A stretch of DNA of 64,000 nucleotides from Alteraurantiacibacter aquimixticola (GTDB taxonomy: Bacteria; Pseudomonadota; Alphaproteobacteria; Sphingomonadales; Sphingomonadaceae). The DNA lies in contig NZ_SSHH01000003.1 in assembly GCF_004965515.1 (NCBI RefSeq), forward strand, positions 303,501 to 367,500, read 5' to 3'. Made by a program: the position numbers and the translations under genes. Positions 28,951 through 37,266 of the stretch are shown piece by piece. How positions within the stretch are numbered: the first letter of the stretch is position 1; each line of letters opens with the position of its first letter. The notes beneath the pieces are model-generated. The model made no database searches and was not told where the DNA came from. It saw only the letters and a program-made list of their open reading frames with translations.

Positions 28951-31017
28951 TCAAGCTTCGGTTGCGAAGGAACCGCTCGCCGTCTGGCTGATGCGGATGA
29001 TGACGAATTCGGCTGGCTTCACTGGCGCGATACCGATCTCCATCACCAACCGGCCGTTATCGATATCGTCCTGGGTCATGGTGCTGGTGCCGCAGCGGAT
29101 GTAGAAGGCATCGCTCTTTTCGAACCCGAGCAAGGCTCCCTCTCGCCACTGGGTTGTCAGGAAACCATCCACGCTATCGATCAGGCGGTCCCAAAGCCGC
29201 TGGTCGTTGGGTTCCAGCACGGCCCACTGGGTGCCGATGTCGATCGAGCGTTCGATGAAAATGAACAACCGCCGCACGGCGAGATATTTCCAGTCGCTGG
29301 CACTCGTGATGCACCGTGCGCCGTAGATGCGGATACCACGCCCGTTAGGGCGGAAATCGCGGATCACGTTGATATTGTTGGGCTGTGGGTTGAGCACTTC
29401 GTGCTCGCCCTTGGTCACGATGGCTTCCAGTTCCTCGACATTGCGCATCGTCTCGTTGCCGGGCGACTTGAATACCCCGCGCTCGTTGTCGATCCGGGCA
29501 CATAGCCCTGCCATGTGACCCGACGGGCCAATTGCACGGAGCTGGTCATTCGCGTCGCGGACGAGGATGCGGGGATAATAGATCGCTGCGTACTTGGTGT
29601 CGTAGCGCAGTCGTTGCGCCTGGATCTGGGGCAAGGTCGGGGCCACACCGCCGACCAGGTCCGGATCGAGCAAGGTCACGCGGTAACGCAGGCGCTCGCA
29701 TTGTTCGATCATGGCGGCCTGCACGCTCGCGTCTCCCCACCCGGGTGCAACAATGATCGAAATGTCCTCCACTTCCTCAAGCGCCCGCAGCCCCGTCCTT
29801 GCGCCCGGACCTGCATCGGTACCGCGGATCGCCGCAGCATTCGGCGCGGCATCCACTCCGGCCGTGGTCGGTCTGAGATTGAGACCGTCGTCGCCGACCG
29901 GGAAATTGATCGGGTGCGTTTGCGCGGGCAGTGATGCGGCAAGCGCGGTGATGATCGATGAGCGATTGTTGATCTGGTCGATCACGAACTTGCCGGGAAC
30001 GTTGGCTAGGGTGAGCGAATTGTACGTTTCCGTCACGCCGTCGTAACTGACTGTCATGGCGAATTCGCAGACCGAAACCACTGTCTCGGTAGCCGGTGCT
30101 GCGGGGGCTATCGACGCCGCGTTCATCGCCTGGCCGGACAGTGTCACTATCGTGCCGTTGACCGCGAGGACCTGGCGGAAGATCTTGTCCGCACCCGCCC
30201 CTCTGTCGATCTGGACCCATGCCAGCGGATAGAAGCCGGCGGCGGACGCGAGGCGCAGGCGGTTGTTGTCCACCGCGCCTGGTCCAACCAGAGCAACCGA
30301 GGTGCTGCGGGCCGGTGCGACGTGCCGCGTGGTAATGACAATGGCGTCCCCCCAACTGCCCTGATCGACCGCTGCGAAGGTCACGCTGGCCGGTCGGCCT
30401 GCATTGGTGGGAACGCCTGCCGCGTTCAGACTGCCAATGCCGGTCGCAACTGCGGTGGCACGAGCGGGAAAGACGGCAGGTCCTGCCGGAGAAACGTCGA
30501 GATTGGCGGTAAGGGTGATATCGCCGGTCGCCGAATTCACTCCGTTGGCGGCAATCGCACGCGCGCTCGAGGTGTGCGTGACGCCTTCCTGCACGAAGGA
30601 GAAGGTCAGGTTGGTCCCGTCGCGAAGGCCAAGGGTGCTGGCAAGCCGGGCGTTCGGAGTGTCGACCGTTGCGTCCGATCCCGCAGCAAGCCGGGTGATG
30701 ATGCCGCCTTGCGTGGCGAACTGGGTTGCTCCGGCCCCGCCGCCGATTGCGCGGATGACATAGAGCCGGCGTCCACCGTTGGCAAAGTAGCCCTGCGCGG
30801 CATAGAACATTTCCGAATCCGCCGTCGTGGTGGGCAGAGGCCCCCCAAAGTGCTGCCGGAACTGCAGCATGTTGGTTACCAGCACCGGCGGACCGTTGGT
30901 CGGGCCGCGCTGGGCATGGCCGACCATCCCGGTCGTGCTGGTGCTGACGGCCTCTATCGAAGGAGCCTTGAGGTCCTTTTCCTCCAGATAGACCCCGGGT
31001 GCGAGATACTCAGCCAT
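28951..31017 (-). CDS. Contractile sheath protein 1 (688 aa)
   Basis: Main sheath subunit candidate. It begins MAEYLAPGVYLEEKDLKAPS, the canonical sheath start, and ends with the most conserved sheath core: NGRGIRIYGARCITSASDWK, YLAVRRLFIFIERSIDIGTQ, WAVLEPNDQRLWDRLIDSVD and DDIDNGRLVMEIGIAPVKPA. Two inserted beta domains occupy about residues 100-340. The start at 31017 has AAAGGA nine bases upstream; a TTG 21 bases earlier falls on that same ribosome-site region and is not used here. Confidence 0.96.
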   Translation of the reverse strand: MAEYLAPGVYLEEKDLKAPSIEAVSTSTTGMVGHAQRGPTNGPPVLVTNMLQFRQHFGGPLPTTTADSEMFYAAQGYFANGGRRLYVIRAIGGGAGATQFATQGGIITRLAAGSDATVDTPNARLASTLGLRDGTNLTFSFVQEGVTHTSSARAIAANGVNSATGDITLTANLDVSPAGPAVFPARATAVATGIGSLNAAGVPTNAGRPASVTFAAVDQGSWGDAIVITTRHVAPARSTSVALVGPGAVDNNRLRLASAAGFYPLAWVQIDRGAGADKIFRQVLAVNGTIVTLSGQAMNAASIAPAAPATETVVSVCEFAMTVSYDGVTETYNSLTLANVPGKFVIDQINNRSSIITALAASLPAQTHPINFPVGDDGLNLRPTTAGVDAAPNAAAIRGTDAGPGARTGLRALEEVEDISIIVAPGWGDASVQAAMIEQCERLRYRVTLLDPDLVGGVAPTLPQIQAQRLRYDTKYAAIYYPRILVRDANDQLRAIGPSGHMAGLCARIDNERGVFKSPGNETMRNVEELEAIVTKGEHEVLNPQPNNINVIRDFRPNGRGIRIYGARCITSASDWKYLAVRRLFIFIERSIDIGTQWAVLEPNDQRLWDRLIDSVDGFLTTQWREGALLGFEKSDAFYIRCGTSTMTQDDIDNGRLVMEIGIAPVKPAEFVIIRISQTASGSFATEA

Positions 31018-31080
31018 GGTCAGCGGTCCTTTCAGCAAAGCGTGAACGGTACGATTTCGGGTTGGGGGTGAAGCGCACGG

Positions 31081-32163
31081 TCATGGCGCCAGGACCCAGT
31101 CCAGGTCGCCGGACAGCGCGCGTGCGACCGGCAGAGTGCGGCTTTGTGTCGCAAACCCCGCGGCAGAAACGCGTAGCTCCGGCAGATCCATCCGGGCAAA
31201 GCCGTGAATTGTGTAGTCCCCGAGCGGGCCGGAGATGGCATCTCGGTCAAAGTATCGGTCCGGCTGTCCCGGCTGCCGCAGAACGAGCACCGCGCTTGCT
31301 GCGGGCAGGCTGTTGACCCAGATGACTGCCTCGCCCGCGTGACAGGGGCCCTGCGGCGTCGCAACGGACCCAGAGTATCCCGCCAGTGAAAAGGCATCGA
31401 TGGTCGATCCGTTCGGGGCCGATCCAGTCAAGGGGGCGGTCAGCAGGGCCAGAACCGCAGGTGCTGCACGGTCCGGGTGGGCAACCAACTGCGCAATCTC
31501 TGCCCAGAATCCGCCTTCGGCCGGACCCAAGCGGATTATCGTCCCTGGCCCTGCTGCCTGAGGATCGGCGATCGAGATCGCCTGTGAATCGCGCTCCGCC
31601 GGCTCGATCAGCGACAGTTCCGGCTGCGCAGCCAGTGCGCGGCTTCGCAGCGTTGCGCCGGGAGCCGGGTCGACGGGCAAAGGCTGCCGCAGCAACAGCG
31701 GCAATTCGCCGCCTGGCAGTGATGGTCCGGAAATGGTCAGGCTGGCCCCCGCGACCGGCAGCAGCGGGGGATTGGCCCCGGCTCCATGGCCCAACACCCT
31801 TCCGCGGATGGTTTGTGGGCGTCGGCGCAGCGCCAGATCGAGGCGTATCGGACGGGCAGCGAACGCGGGAACCGTGATCGTCGTGCTCGCGTCGCGGTAT
31901 CCGGGAACGCGCACCGTTACTGGCAAGTTGTGCGCAACACTCTCGTCAACCAGCGCGACCCCGCGTTCACCAGCCAGCGCATATTCCTTGTCCGACTGGG
32001 CAATTCCCAGCAATGGTTCGTCGCAGGAAAGGATTGCCTGACGGGCAAGACCCGTACCGTCGGCATCGTCGAGTAGTTGGCCAACAACAAAGGCGAGTCG
32101 GCGTCCTTCCCCGTCGCGGCAAACTGCATAGGTTCGGCCACCGGCAGAGATCTGCGCGTCCAT
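31081..32163 (-). CDS. Carboxypeptidase-regulatory-like beta-sandwich protein of the eCIS operon (360 aa)
   Basis: No named function. The N-terminal half contains LPVTVRVPGYRDASTTITVP and RRRPQTIRGRVLGHGAGANP, the pattern of carboxypeptidase regulatory-like (transthyretin-fold) domains. A similar unit closes the protein (YTIHGFARMDLPELRVSAAG). The middle is Pro/Ala-rich. It has no signal peptide. The gene sits between cap and sheath and overlaps the cap stop. GGAGG lies seven bases before ATG 32163, which decides this start over the preceding GTG. It may decorate the cap or the sheath end. Confidence 0.7.
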   Translation of the reverse strand: MDAQISAGGRTYAVCRDGEGRRLAFVVGQLLDDADGTGLARQAILSCDEPLLGIAQSDKEYALAGERGVALVDESVAHNLPVTVRVPGYRDASTTITVPAFAARPIRLDLALRRRPQTIRGRVLGHGAGANPPLLPVAGASLTISGPSLPGGELPLLLRQPLPVDPAPGATLRSRALAAQPELSLIEPAERDSQAISIADPQAAGPGTIIRLGPAEGGFWAEIAQLVAHPDRAAPAVLALLTAPLTGSAPNGSTIDAFSLAGYSGSVATPQGPCHAGEAVIWVNSLPAASAVLVLRQPGQPDRYFDRDAISGPLGDYTIHGFARMDLPELRVSAAGFATQSRTLPVARALSGDLDWVLAP

Positions 32164-32753
32164 CACAGGACCTCCTCGATTGCTGCCGTACGCAAGCTGC
32201 GGTCGAGCACCGGGCTGCCTTGGGCAAAACTGCGGGACGCTTCGATCGGGACGTATTGGACAAAGTAGGAGACAGACAGGCGGTAGACCTCGTTCAACGC
32301 GTGCCAGACACGCGTTGCTTCCTCGAAGCTCTGTTGTTCGAGATGTATCCCGATCGCGCTATCGAGAGGTCCAAGAAGGGCTGCGCGGGTGAATTCGGTT
32401 CCGAGTTGCGCCTGCGCGTGCATCGCCTGCATCGCGTGACCGAGCAAACGCTGCCGGGCCAACTCTCCGGCTGCAAAGGGAGTGAGCAGGTAATGCAGAA
32501 CAAGGGGCAGGGGTGCGGGCACCAGCCGCCCGTTGGCATCGACGCTGGGCGGGCGGTTCTCCATGTCGTCAAACCGGCGCACACGGTAAAGCCACAGCGA
32601 CAGGGTCATCGCCCCCGCAGCCGGGGTGTCGATTTCGGTGGGGCAACGAAGGTCGATCACTGTCCCCGAGAAGGGCCCGGAATTGCTAACCGCGGCGCGC
32701 AAAGCACCCTCAAGGCTCTGCGTCACATGACCAATCCCGGCAGAGTCCGCCAT
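32163..32753 (-). CDS. Pvc16/Afp16-like tube cap protein, DUF4255 (196 aa)
   Basis: Resembles the N-terminal domain of Pvc16/Afp16, which caps tube and sheath and ends polymerisation: the start GHVTQSLEGALRAAV, LSLWLYRVRRFDDMENRPPS and VLHYLLTPFAAGELARQRLL are characteristic, followed by EEATRVWHALNEVYRLSVSY and FVQYVPIEAS. Length fits the short members. GGGGGAG is eight bases before the ATG. It is the first structural gene of the operon, as in other clusters where cap and sheath are adjacent. Confidence 0.88.
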   Translation of the reverse strand: MADSAGIGHVTQSLEGALRAAVSNSGPFSGTVIDLRCPTEIDTPAAGAMTLSLWLYRVRRFDDMENRPPSVDANGRLVPAPLPLVLHYLLTPFAAGELARQRLLGHAMQAMHAQAQLGTEFTRAALLGPLDSAIGIHLEQQSFEEATRVWHALNEVYRLSVSYFVQYVPIEASRSFAQGSPVLDRSLRTAAIEEVL

Positions 32754-32754
32754 C

Positions 32755-33111
32755 CTAGTGGCTCCCCCTGATGGCTGCGCACAGGCTCTCGATGGATAGT
32801 TCTTCGATCGTGTTGATCGATTGCCGCCACTCGCGCAGCTGCGCTACTCCGCCCCGATCGAACAGGGTGATGACGCGTCGCACACTGACCAGATGACCGA
32901 GGGTTTCCGCGAAGTCGTTGCCGCGGGAAAGGGACTCCTGCGATCCCAGGATCACCACTTGCGGTCGATGCTGCTCGATCGCCGCGGGAATGCCTTCAGG
33001 AGAAATTCCGTGCGCTACAATGCGGGTTTGCGGGCACTGGTCGATCGCTTCCGCCACCAGGCCCCAGCGCATGGGGAGAATGCTGTCGGCCAGGACCCGC
33101 ACCTCTTCCAT
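32755..33111 (-). CDS. Stand-alone pseudo-receiver domain protein (118 aa)
   Basis: The alternating beta/alpha pattern (VRVLADSILPMRWGLVAEAI, PQVVILGSQES, VRRVITLFDRGG) is that of a CheY-like receiver, but the phospho-acceptor position after VVIL is Gly instead of Asp and the acidic pair near the N-terminus is missing. It probably works by binding rather than phosphorylation. First gene of the structural operon, ending one base before the cap gene start. ATG 33111 has GGAGG nine bases upstream; an earlier TTG is unlikely. Confidence 0.7.
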   Translation of the reverse strand: MEEVRVLADSILPMRWGLVAEAIDQCPQTRIVAHGISPEGIPAAIEQHRPQVVILGSQESLSRGNDFAETLGHLVSVRRVITLFDRGGVAQLREWRQSINTIEELSIESLCAAIRGSH

Positions 33112-33177
33112 ATCGTCCTGCCTCCGTCTCAACGAGGTTCGGATTGTCTTTGCTGGAGATGCTTCTGAAAATGGTCC

Positions 33178-33202
33178 GAACGGTTCAAATGTGATCTGAA
33201 CC
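33178..33202. promoter_or_regulatory. Overlapping palindromes upstream of the eCIS operon; candidate operator
   Basis: In the 228-base gap between the regulator and the structural operon, the palindrome GAACGGTTC (33178-33186) overlaps an inverted repeat GGTTCA-N9-TGAACC (33183-33202 approximately). It lies 70-90 bases before the first structural ATG, a plausible place for regulator binding. No clear -35/-10 boxes can be assigned by eye. Confidence 0.4.
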
Positions 33203-33339
33203 CCAACCGCCAGGATCTAGATCGCTTTCTGGCCAACTGGCCCGGACCATTGATCCGACCGACTCAGCACCGCGCCCAGCAGTATCGATTCCGCCGGGTC
33301 GCGGCACAGTCCGACAATATCAGAAGGAAATGCGGCGCG

Positions 33340-34095
33340 TCAGTCTGCGACCGAGCGGACCAATGCACCAGCCTGTTGCCGCCTATCGACGTTCAGTTTT
33401 TCGAGCACGTGATGGACATGGTTCTTCACTGTCGAGACGCTCACCCCAAGCCGCCTGGCGATTTCCTTGTTGGTCGCGCCGCGTTCGAGATCGAACAGGA
33501 TTTCGGTTTCGCGCGGGGTCAATCGGCCCAGGTCGGTTTCGGTGCCAAGATGCGGGCGCTGCAAGAGATTGGCGCGCGGGCCGTTGTTGCAAACCAATCG
33601 CGAGACCAGCCGGGCAGCGGTACGGGGCGAACAACTGAATTCACCCCTCGCCACCAGGTCGATGGCAGTAATGACATCTTCGACAGTGCCTTCGTTATCG
33701 ACGAACCCCGCCACGCCCAGTCTCGCCCAGTCCGCCACCTCGATCGCACCATTGGCAATTGCGACGCCTACGATGCGGCGTGAGAGTTGGGCCTGACGAA
33801 GCTGTTCGGCAAGCAGACCACTGCTGCGCGAACCAAAATCGAGGATCACCGCATCGGGCTGCAATTCAAGAATGCGATGGAGCATGGCGCTGTCGGGCTT
33901 GCCGTGACCCAGCACTTGAACCGTCCCGGTTCGGGTGAGCTGGAGACTGAGGCCTTCGGAAACCAGCGCCACTTCGCTGGCGATCAGAACAGTGTGTGAG
34001 GCGGGCTTTTCGCGCGAACCCAAAGTGAGTTCGGGTAACCGTAAGTGGTCTGATTGCATCATCGAGTCTCCGGCCTGCCGATTGCGAGGAAGCAT
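33340..34095 (-). CDS. LuxR/NarL-type response regulator of the eCIS operon (251 aa)
   Basis: The C-terminal 65 residues are a LuxR-type helix-turn-helix: LTPRETEILFDLERGATNKE, IARRLGVSVSTVKNHVHHVL and EKLNVDRRQQAGALV. The N-terminal receiver has the Asp in AVILDFGSRSS, but the usual acidic pair at the start of the fold is replaced (IASEVALVSEG) and the conserved Lys is not evident, so phosphorylation is doubtful. It is divergent from classical two-component regulators and no histidine kinase is adjacent. GGGAGG is about ten bases before ATG 34095; an internal ATG at 34062 with GGAG is an alternative start. Likely activator or repressor of the downstream operon. Confidence 0.85.
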   Translation of the reverse strand: MLPRNRQAGDSMMQSDHLRLPELTLGSREKPASHTVLIASEVALVSEGLSLQLTRTGTVQVLGHGKPDSAMLHRILELQPDAVILDFGSRSSGLLAEQLRQAQLSRRIVGVAIANGAIEVADWARLGVAGFVDNEGTVEDVITAIDLVARGEFSCSPRTAARLVSRLVCNNGPRANLLQRPHLGTETDLGRLTPRETEILFDLERGATNKEIARRLGVSVSTVKNHVHHVLEKLNVDRRQQAGALVRSVAD

Positions 34096-34146
34096 CTGAT
34101 GCCATCCTCCCAGTGCGACCCGCGAACTCGCATCTGAATGAATTTT

Positions 34147-34182
34147 TCTCGCGGTTATTCCGTTAGTTAACGAATCGCGAGA
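34147..34182. promoter_or_regulatory. Nested palindrome upstream of the regulator gene
   Basis: Arms TCTCGCG (34147-34153) and CGCGAGA (34176-34182) enclose a second palindrome CGTTAGTTAACG (34161-34172; arms CGTTA/TAACG). The element begins about 50 bases before the regulator start, so it may be an operator or an mRNA leader hairpin. It is AT-richer than its surroundings. Confidence 0.4.
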
Positions 34183-34238
34183 GTCATTACTTTGCTGTTC
34201 TGTAAAACTCCCACGAATCTGCTTGTTCCGTCAATGGT

Positions 34239-34254
34239 CTTTCGGAACCGAAAG
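34239..34254. promoter_or_regulatory. CTTTCGG-AA-CCGAAAG palindrome; candidate binding site
   Basis: A perfect dyad with seven-base arms. Its left part, within the decamer GTCTTTCGGA (34237-34246), occurs again at 34371-34380, 134 bases away. Both sites are upstream of the LuxR-type regulator, which suggests a pair of sites for autoregulation. Confidence 0.4.
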
Positions 34255-34669
34255 CGCCGGATTGCATAGACTGCGGGACGAAGGGAGGATTTGCTCTAGG
34301 TCATCCGCCACAGTTTTCCGCCGCTTGGCTGCACCAAAAGGAATAGGCCTAACGAGTCGCCCATTTTGTAGTCTTTCGGACCAGCCTTAGCCTTGCGAAT
34401 TGCAACCTCTGTTAGCGCCATGATTTCAGACCTTTATCTGGTGCATGCGCAACGGGACCAGACAAGGGTGCTGTTGACCGGACCGAACGCAGACTCGCTT
34501 TCAGAAGGGAATACTAGCCGTTGCACGATCGACTATAGTTCTCGGCTATTCCAGCTCCTTGGTTTCGCAGCCAACAATGATCGCGCTCCCGGCCCTTGTC
34601 CGAAATTCTGCTACATTTTTCGGACACAGCCGATGCGACACATGGGTCGACCCCGCCGCAGCTGCCTAC
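34255..34669. other. Island-edge intergenic stretch without a convincing gene
   Basis: About 400 bases between the regulator's upstream sites and the antitoxin remnant. Frames here are short, carry no recognisable motif and change composition along their length. It contains the second GTCTTTCGGA copy at 34371-34380. I read it as decayed island DNA plus upstream regulatory sequence. Confidence 0.5.
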
Positions 34670-34913
34670 TCAAGCGACAGCGTCCAGCACATTGCGTTGG
34701 ATTATCGACGGCAGGCGCAGTGCTGAACCTCCCGGTTTTTCCCCCGCGCCCCCGGTCCGACACCAGGTTCTTCGAAACGTTGAGATAGCGTGCGAACACA
34801 GGCTGGGAGACATGCTCTGCCTCGCGGATGGCCCTGATTTTGTCGGGCGAAAGGACTGGCGCAGGTGCAAGGCAAGCTTCGTCGAACTCGCGTATGGTTT
34901 GCTTGACGAGCGC
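34670..34913 (-). pseudogene. Decayed XRE-type antitoxin/regulator, 5'-truncated and frameshifted
   Basis: The minus strand reads LVKQTIREFDEACLAPAPVL, then LSPDKIRAIREAEHVSQPVF and ARYLNVSKNLVSD, the helix-turn-helix of antitoxins and regulators with REFDEACL. The frame then derails at a run of Gs and As; the expected continuation GEKPGGSALRLPSIIQRNVL-DAVA appears in another frame and ends at the stop at 34670. The first 20 or so codons are missing: the recognisable part begins right at the stop codon of the integrase remnant. No matching toxin gene is seen. Confidence 0.75.
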
Positions 34914-35896
34914 TTATTTGCCGCCGCAGAATTCGGCCCATTCCTCCATCATGGGGCGGCGCTTGCCGATGTAGTCGGTGCGCCGATATGCGGCGTCGAC
35001 CCGATTTACGATCGTATGAGCCAAAGCCGCTTCCGCTACCTCTCCTGGATAGTCAGTTTTTCTGCGACCCAGTCACGGAACGAGGAACGAAAGCCATGAA
35101 CTGTGAAATCCTCACCCTTGTCCCGAAGAATCTTGAGCAAGGTCATATCTGACATTTGTCTTCGAGAGACCTGCCCGGGAAAAATCAGATCGCTGCGGGG
35201 GGATCGGAATTGCTTGGCACGCCGGAGGACATTAATCGCTGAGCGCGAGAGCGGCACAACATGAGTGTTGCCTGCCTTCATCCTTTCCGCGGGGACCGTC
35301 CAAAGCTTCTTTGCAAGATCAATCTCGTTCCAGGTTGCGCCACGCATTTCACCTGATCGCGCCGCTGTCAGGATGAGAAATTCCAGCGCTAATCGTCCAA
35401 CCGAAGATCGTTTTCGTAGAGAAACCAGAAACTGGGGAATCTCGGGGTAGGGCATTGTTGCATGGTGCTTGGGTTTCTTTTGCTGGCGCGGGAGCCCTCT
35501 CATGACCAAGAGCATCGGAGCTTCTGAGTCTCTGAACCCTTTGGCACGCGCCCAGTCCAGCACTGAACCTATCCGTTGCCGCACGCGGCGAGCGGTTTCC
35601 GGCTTGGTAAGTCAGATCGGAGCGAGCGTATCCCGAATCAATGGAACCCCAATATCCGAGACCAATCGGTCACCCAGCTTGGGGAAGGCATAGGTTTCCA
35701 GGGTTCTTATCCATTGTGTCTGGCGCTTGCCTTGCCTCTGAACCCGAAGGATCCAGCTGCCCTTCCCAGACCCACGAAACTTCAGGATCAGACCGTCACC
35801 ATCCGAATATCGGCTGGGCTTTTCCAGGTTTTTGATTCCCGATGCGGTCAAGTTTCCCAATCCCGATTCCTTTCTGACCCACGCGTAGCCCCACAA
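34914..35896 (-). pseudogene. Tyrosine integrase (DUF4102-type) with a nonsense and a frameshift mutation
   Basis: The N-terminal piece contains LTASGIKNLEKPSRYSDGDG and LILKFRGSGKGSWILRVQRQ, the arm-binding domain of island integrases. It stops at TGA (35612-35614), where relatives have Trp in a PIW-TKPETA motif; the same frame continues as LTKPETARRVRQRIGSVLDW. The catalytic domain has AARSGEMRGATWNEIDL and HGFRSSFRDWVAEK. A missing base in an A-run near 35056-35060 then shifts the frame; the proper end TDYPGEVAEAALAHTI through MMEEWAEFCGGK follows, with the tyrosine region AAYRR present, stopping at 34914. It lies next to the tRNA 3' end, the usual place for its attachment site. The start is uncertain, with TTG at 35860 possible. 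Confidence 0.88.
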
Positions 35897-36009
35897 GTGG
35901 TGTGGTAATCAGCAAGAACTCTTGGGAAGATCTGGGACAGTAGTGTGGCCAAAAGTCCCGCAATTCCGGGGTTTTTGGGACTATATCAGACTTTCTGGGA
36001 AAGGTGAGG

Positions 36010-36101
36010 TGGCGGAGACGGAGGGATTCGAACCCTCGATACCCCGATAGAGGTATGGTTCCTTAGCAGGGAACTGGTTTCAGCCACTCACCCACGTCTC
36101 C
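36010..36101 (-). tRNA. tRNA-Ser (anticodon GCU)
   Basis: The minus strand folds into a class II tRNA: acceptor GGAGACG paired with CGTCTCC, then G-CCA encoded; anticodon loop CTGCTAA giving GCU; a long variable arm (ACCTCTATCGGGGT region); T-loop GGTTCGAATCC. The 92 bases include CCA. Its 3' end faces the integrase remnant, so it is the probable integration target of the island. Confidence 0.96.
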
Positions 36102-36369
36102 ACGTTCGCCCCAATGTGCCAAAGGGGCGAACGGGGCGCGCTATAACGGGGGTGTCGGTCCGCCGCAAGTAGCCACCGGAAATTGCCACATTTCGGCGTT
36201 TTGCCCCGCTTTCCGATTCGCTTCGCCGCAAAACGGACTCACCTTGCCGCGCGTTCATTGCCGCTTCACGCGCAGAGGACTCTGTTTGCCGCAGAAGTGG
36301 TCCGCGCGCTGCGCCTCGCGCCCGATGCCGGACACCAAGCCAATCCGCCCGTGGAAAGAGGGGGCCGAC

Positions 36370-37188
36370 ATGCCGAAGAGTTTTGCCGATATCTGCCGCA
36401 AGGGTGTCGTGGCGCTTGCTGCCGCAGCACTTGCCGTCACCGGCGCGGCCGGTGCGAGCGCGCAGCAGATCGAGACCGTTGATCCCGACATGGCGATTGA
36501 TGCGGACCTTGTGCAGCCATCCTCGCGTGCAGGTGCGACGGCGGATACGCCCTACCAGGTCGATGGCCCCTCCGCGCGCTACACGCAGCAGCCCACGCCC
36601 ACCTATCCCGATGCGTCGAACGAACTTCCGCCGGAAGTCTATCCCGCTCCAGTCTCGGCGACGACTGCGGCGCCCCAGCCGGTCCCGGCCACCACGCAGT
36701 CCGAAACCACCTATGCCAAGGATGACCTGATCGGTGCGGCAGAGGGGCTGTTCGGGCGCGGCGCGGAAGGCCTTGCCCGCCTGATCGAGGACATCCTCGA
36801 AGAGCAGGGCGAACCCGATGCCTATATCGTCGGCCGCGAGGGCGGCGGCGCCTTCGTCTTCGGCGTGCGCTATGGCTCGGGCACGCTGTACCACCGGATC
36901 GAGGGCAACCAGCCGATCTACTGGACCGGCCCCTCCATCGGCTTCGATGCGGGTGCCAATGCCGGCAACACCTTTGTCCTCGTCTACAATGTCGACGATA
37001 CCGAGCAGCTCTATGAGCGTTTCCCGGCGGGTGAGGGACAAGCTTACCTCGTCGGAGGCTTCAACGCATCCTACCTTCGCAAGGGCAATACGGTGCTGAT
37101 CCCGATCCGCGTGGGCGCGGGCCTGCGCCTTGGCGTGAATGCCGGTTACATGCGCTTTTCGCACAAGCAGCGCTGGCTGCCTTTCTGA
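36370..37188 (+). CDS. DUF1134 periplasmic protein, EipA-like (272 aa)
   Basis: A signal peptide (KGVVALAAAALAVTGAAGAS, cleaved before AQQ) is followed by a Pro/Thr-rich linker and a conserved domain of about 150 residues (EGLFGRGAEGLARLIEDILE, YIVGREGGGAFVFGVRYGSG, YWTGPSIGFDAGANAGNTFV, YLVGGFNASYLRKGNTVLIP). This is the DUF1134 family, which includes the envelope-integrity protein EipA of Brucella. Export to the periplasm is firm. Start chosen at 36370 because the signal peptide begins there and AGAGGGGG lies just upstream; the longer frame adds an unlikely leader. Confidence 0.9.
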   Translation: MPKSFADICRKGVVALAAAALAVTGAAGASAQQIETVDPDMAIDADLVQPSSRAGATADTPYQVDGPSARYTQQPTPTYPDASNELPPEVYPAPVSATTAAPQPVPATTQSETTYAKDDLIGAAEGLFGRGAEGLARLIEDILEEQGEPDAYIVGREGGGAFVFGVRYGSGTLYHRIEGNQPIYWTGPSIGFDAGANAGNTFVLVYNVDDTEQLYERFPAGEGQAYLVGGFNASYLRKGNTVLIPIRVGAGLRLGVNAGYMRFSHKQRWLPF

Positions 37189-37266
37189 AGATTGCGCAAA
37201 AAGCCGTCCGCTACGGCACATTCCATCTTGCGGTAGGAGGCATGCAGCGGCATTGAGCGCGCCGTG

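Noticed and set aside
252..33111. Interpretation as a tailed prophage
   Set aside because: No capsid, portal, terminase, holin or replication genes; a dedicated AAA+ ATPase, Pvc16-like cap and DUF5908-like gene point to an eCIS.
252..33111. Interpretation as a type VI secretion system
   Set aside because: No TssJLM membrane complex, no ClpV-type disaggregase, and the sheath is a single chain of phage type rather than TssB/TssC.
34393..34788. Plus-strand frame of 131 codons in the island edge
   Set aside because: Runs antisense to the antitoxin remnant, composition changes along its length, no motif or ribosome site.
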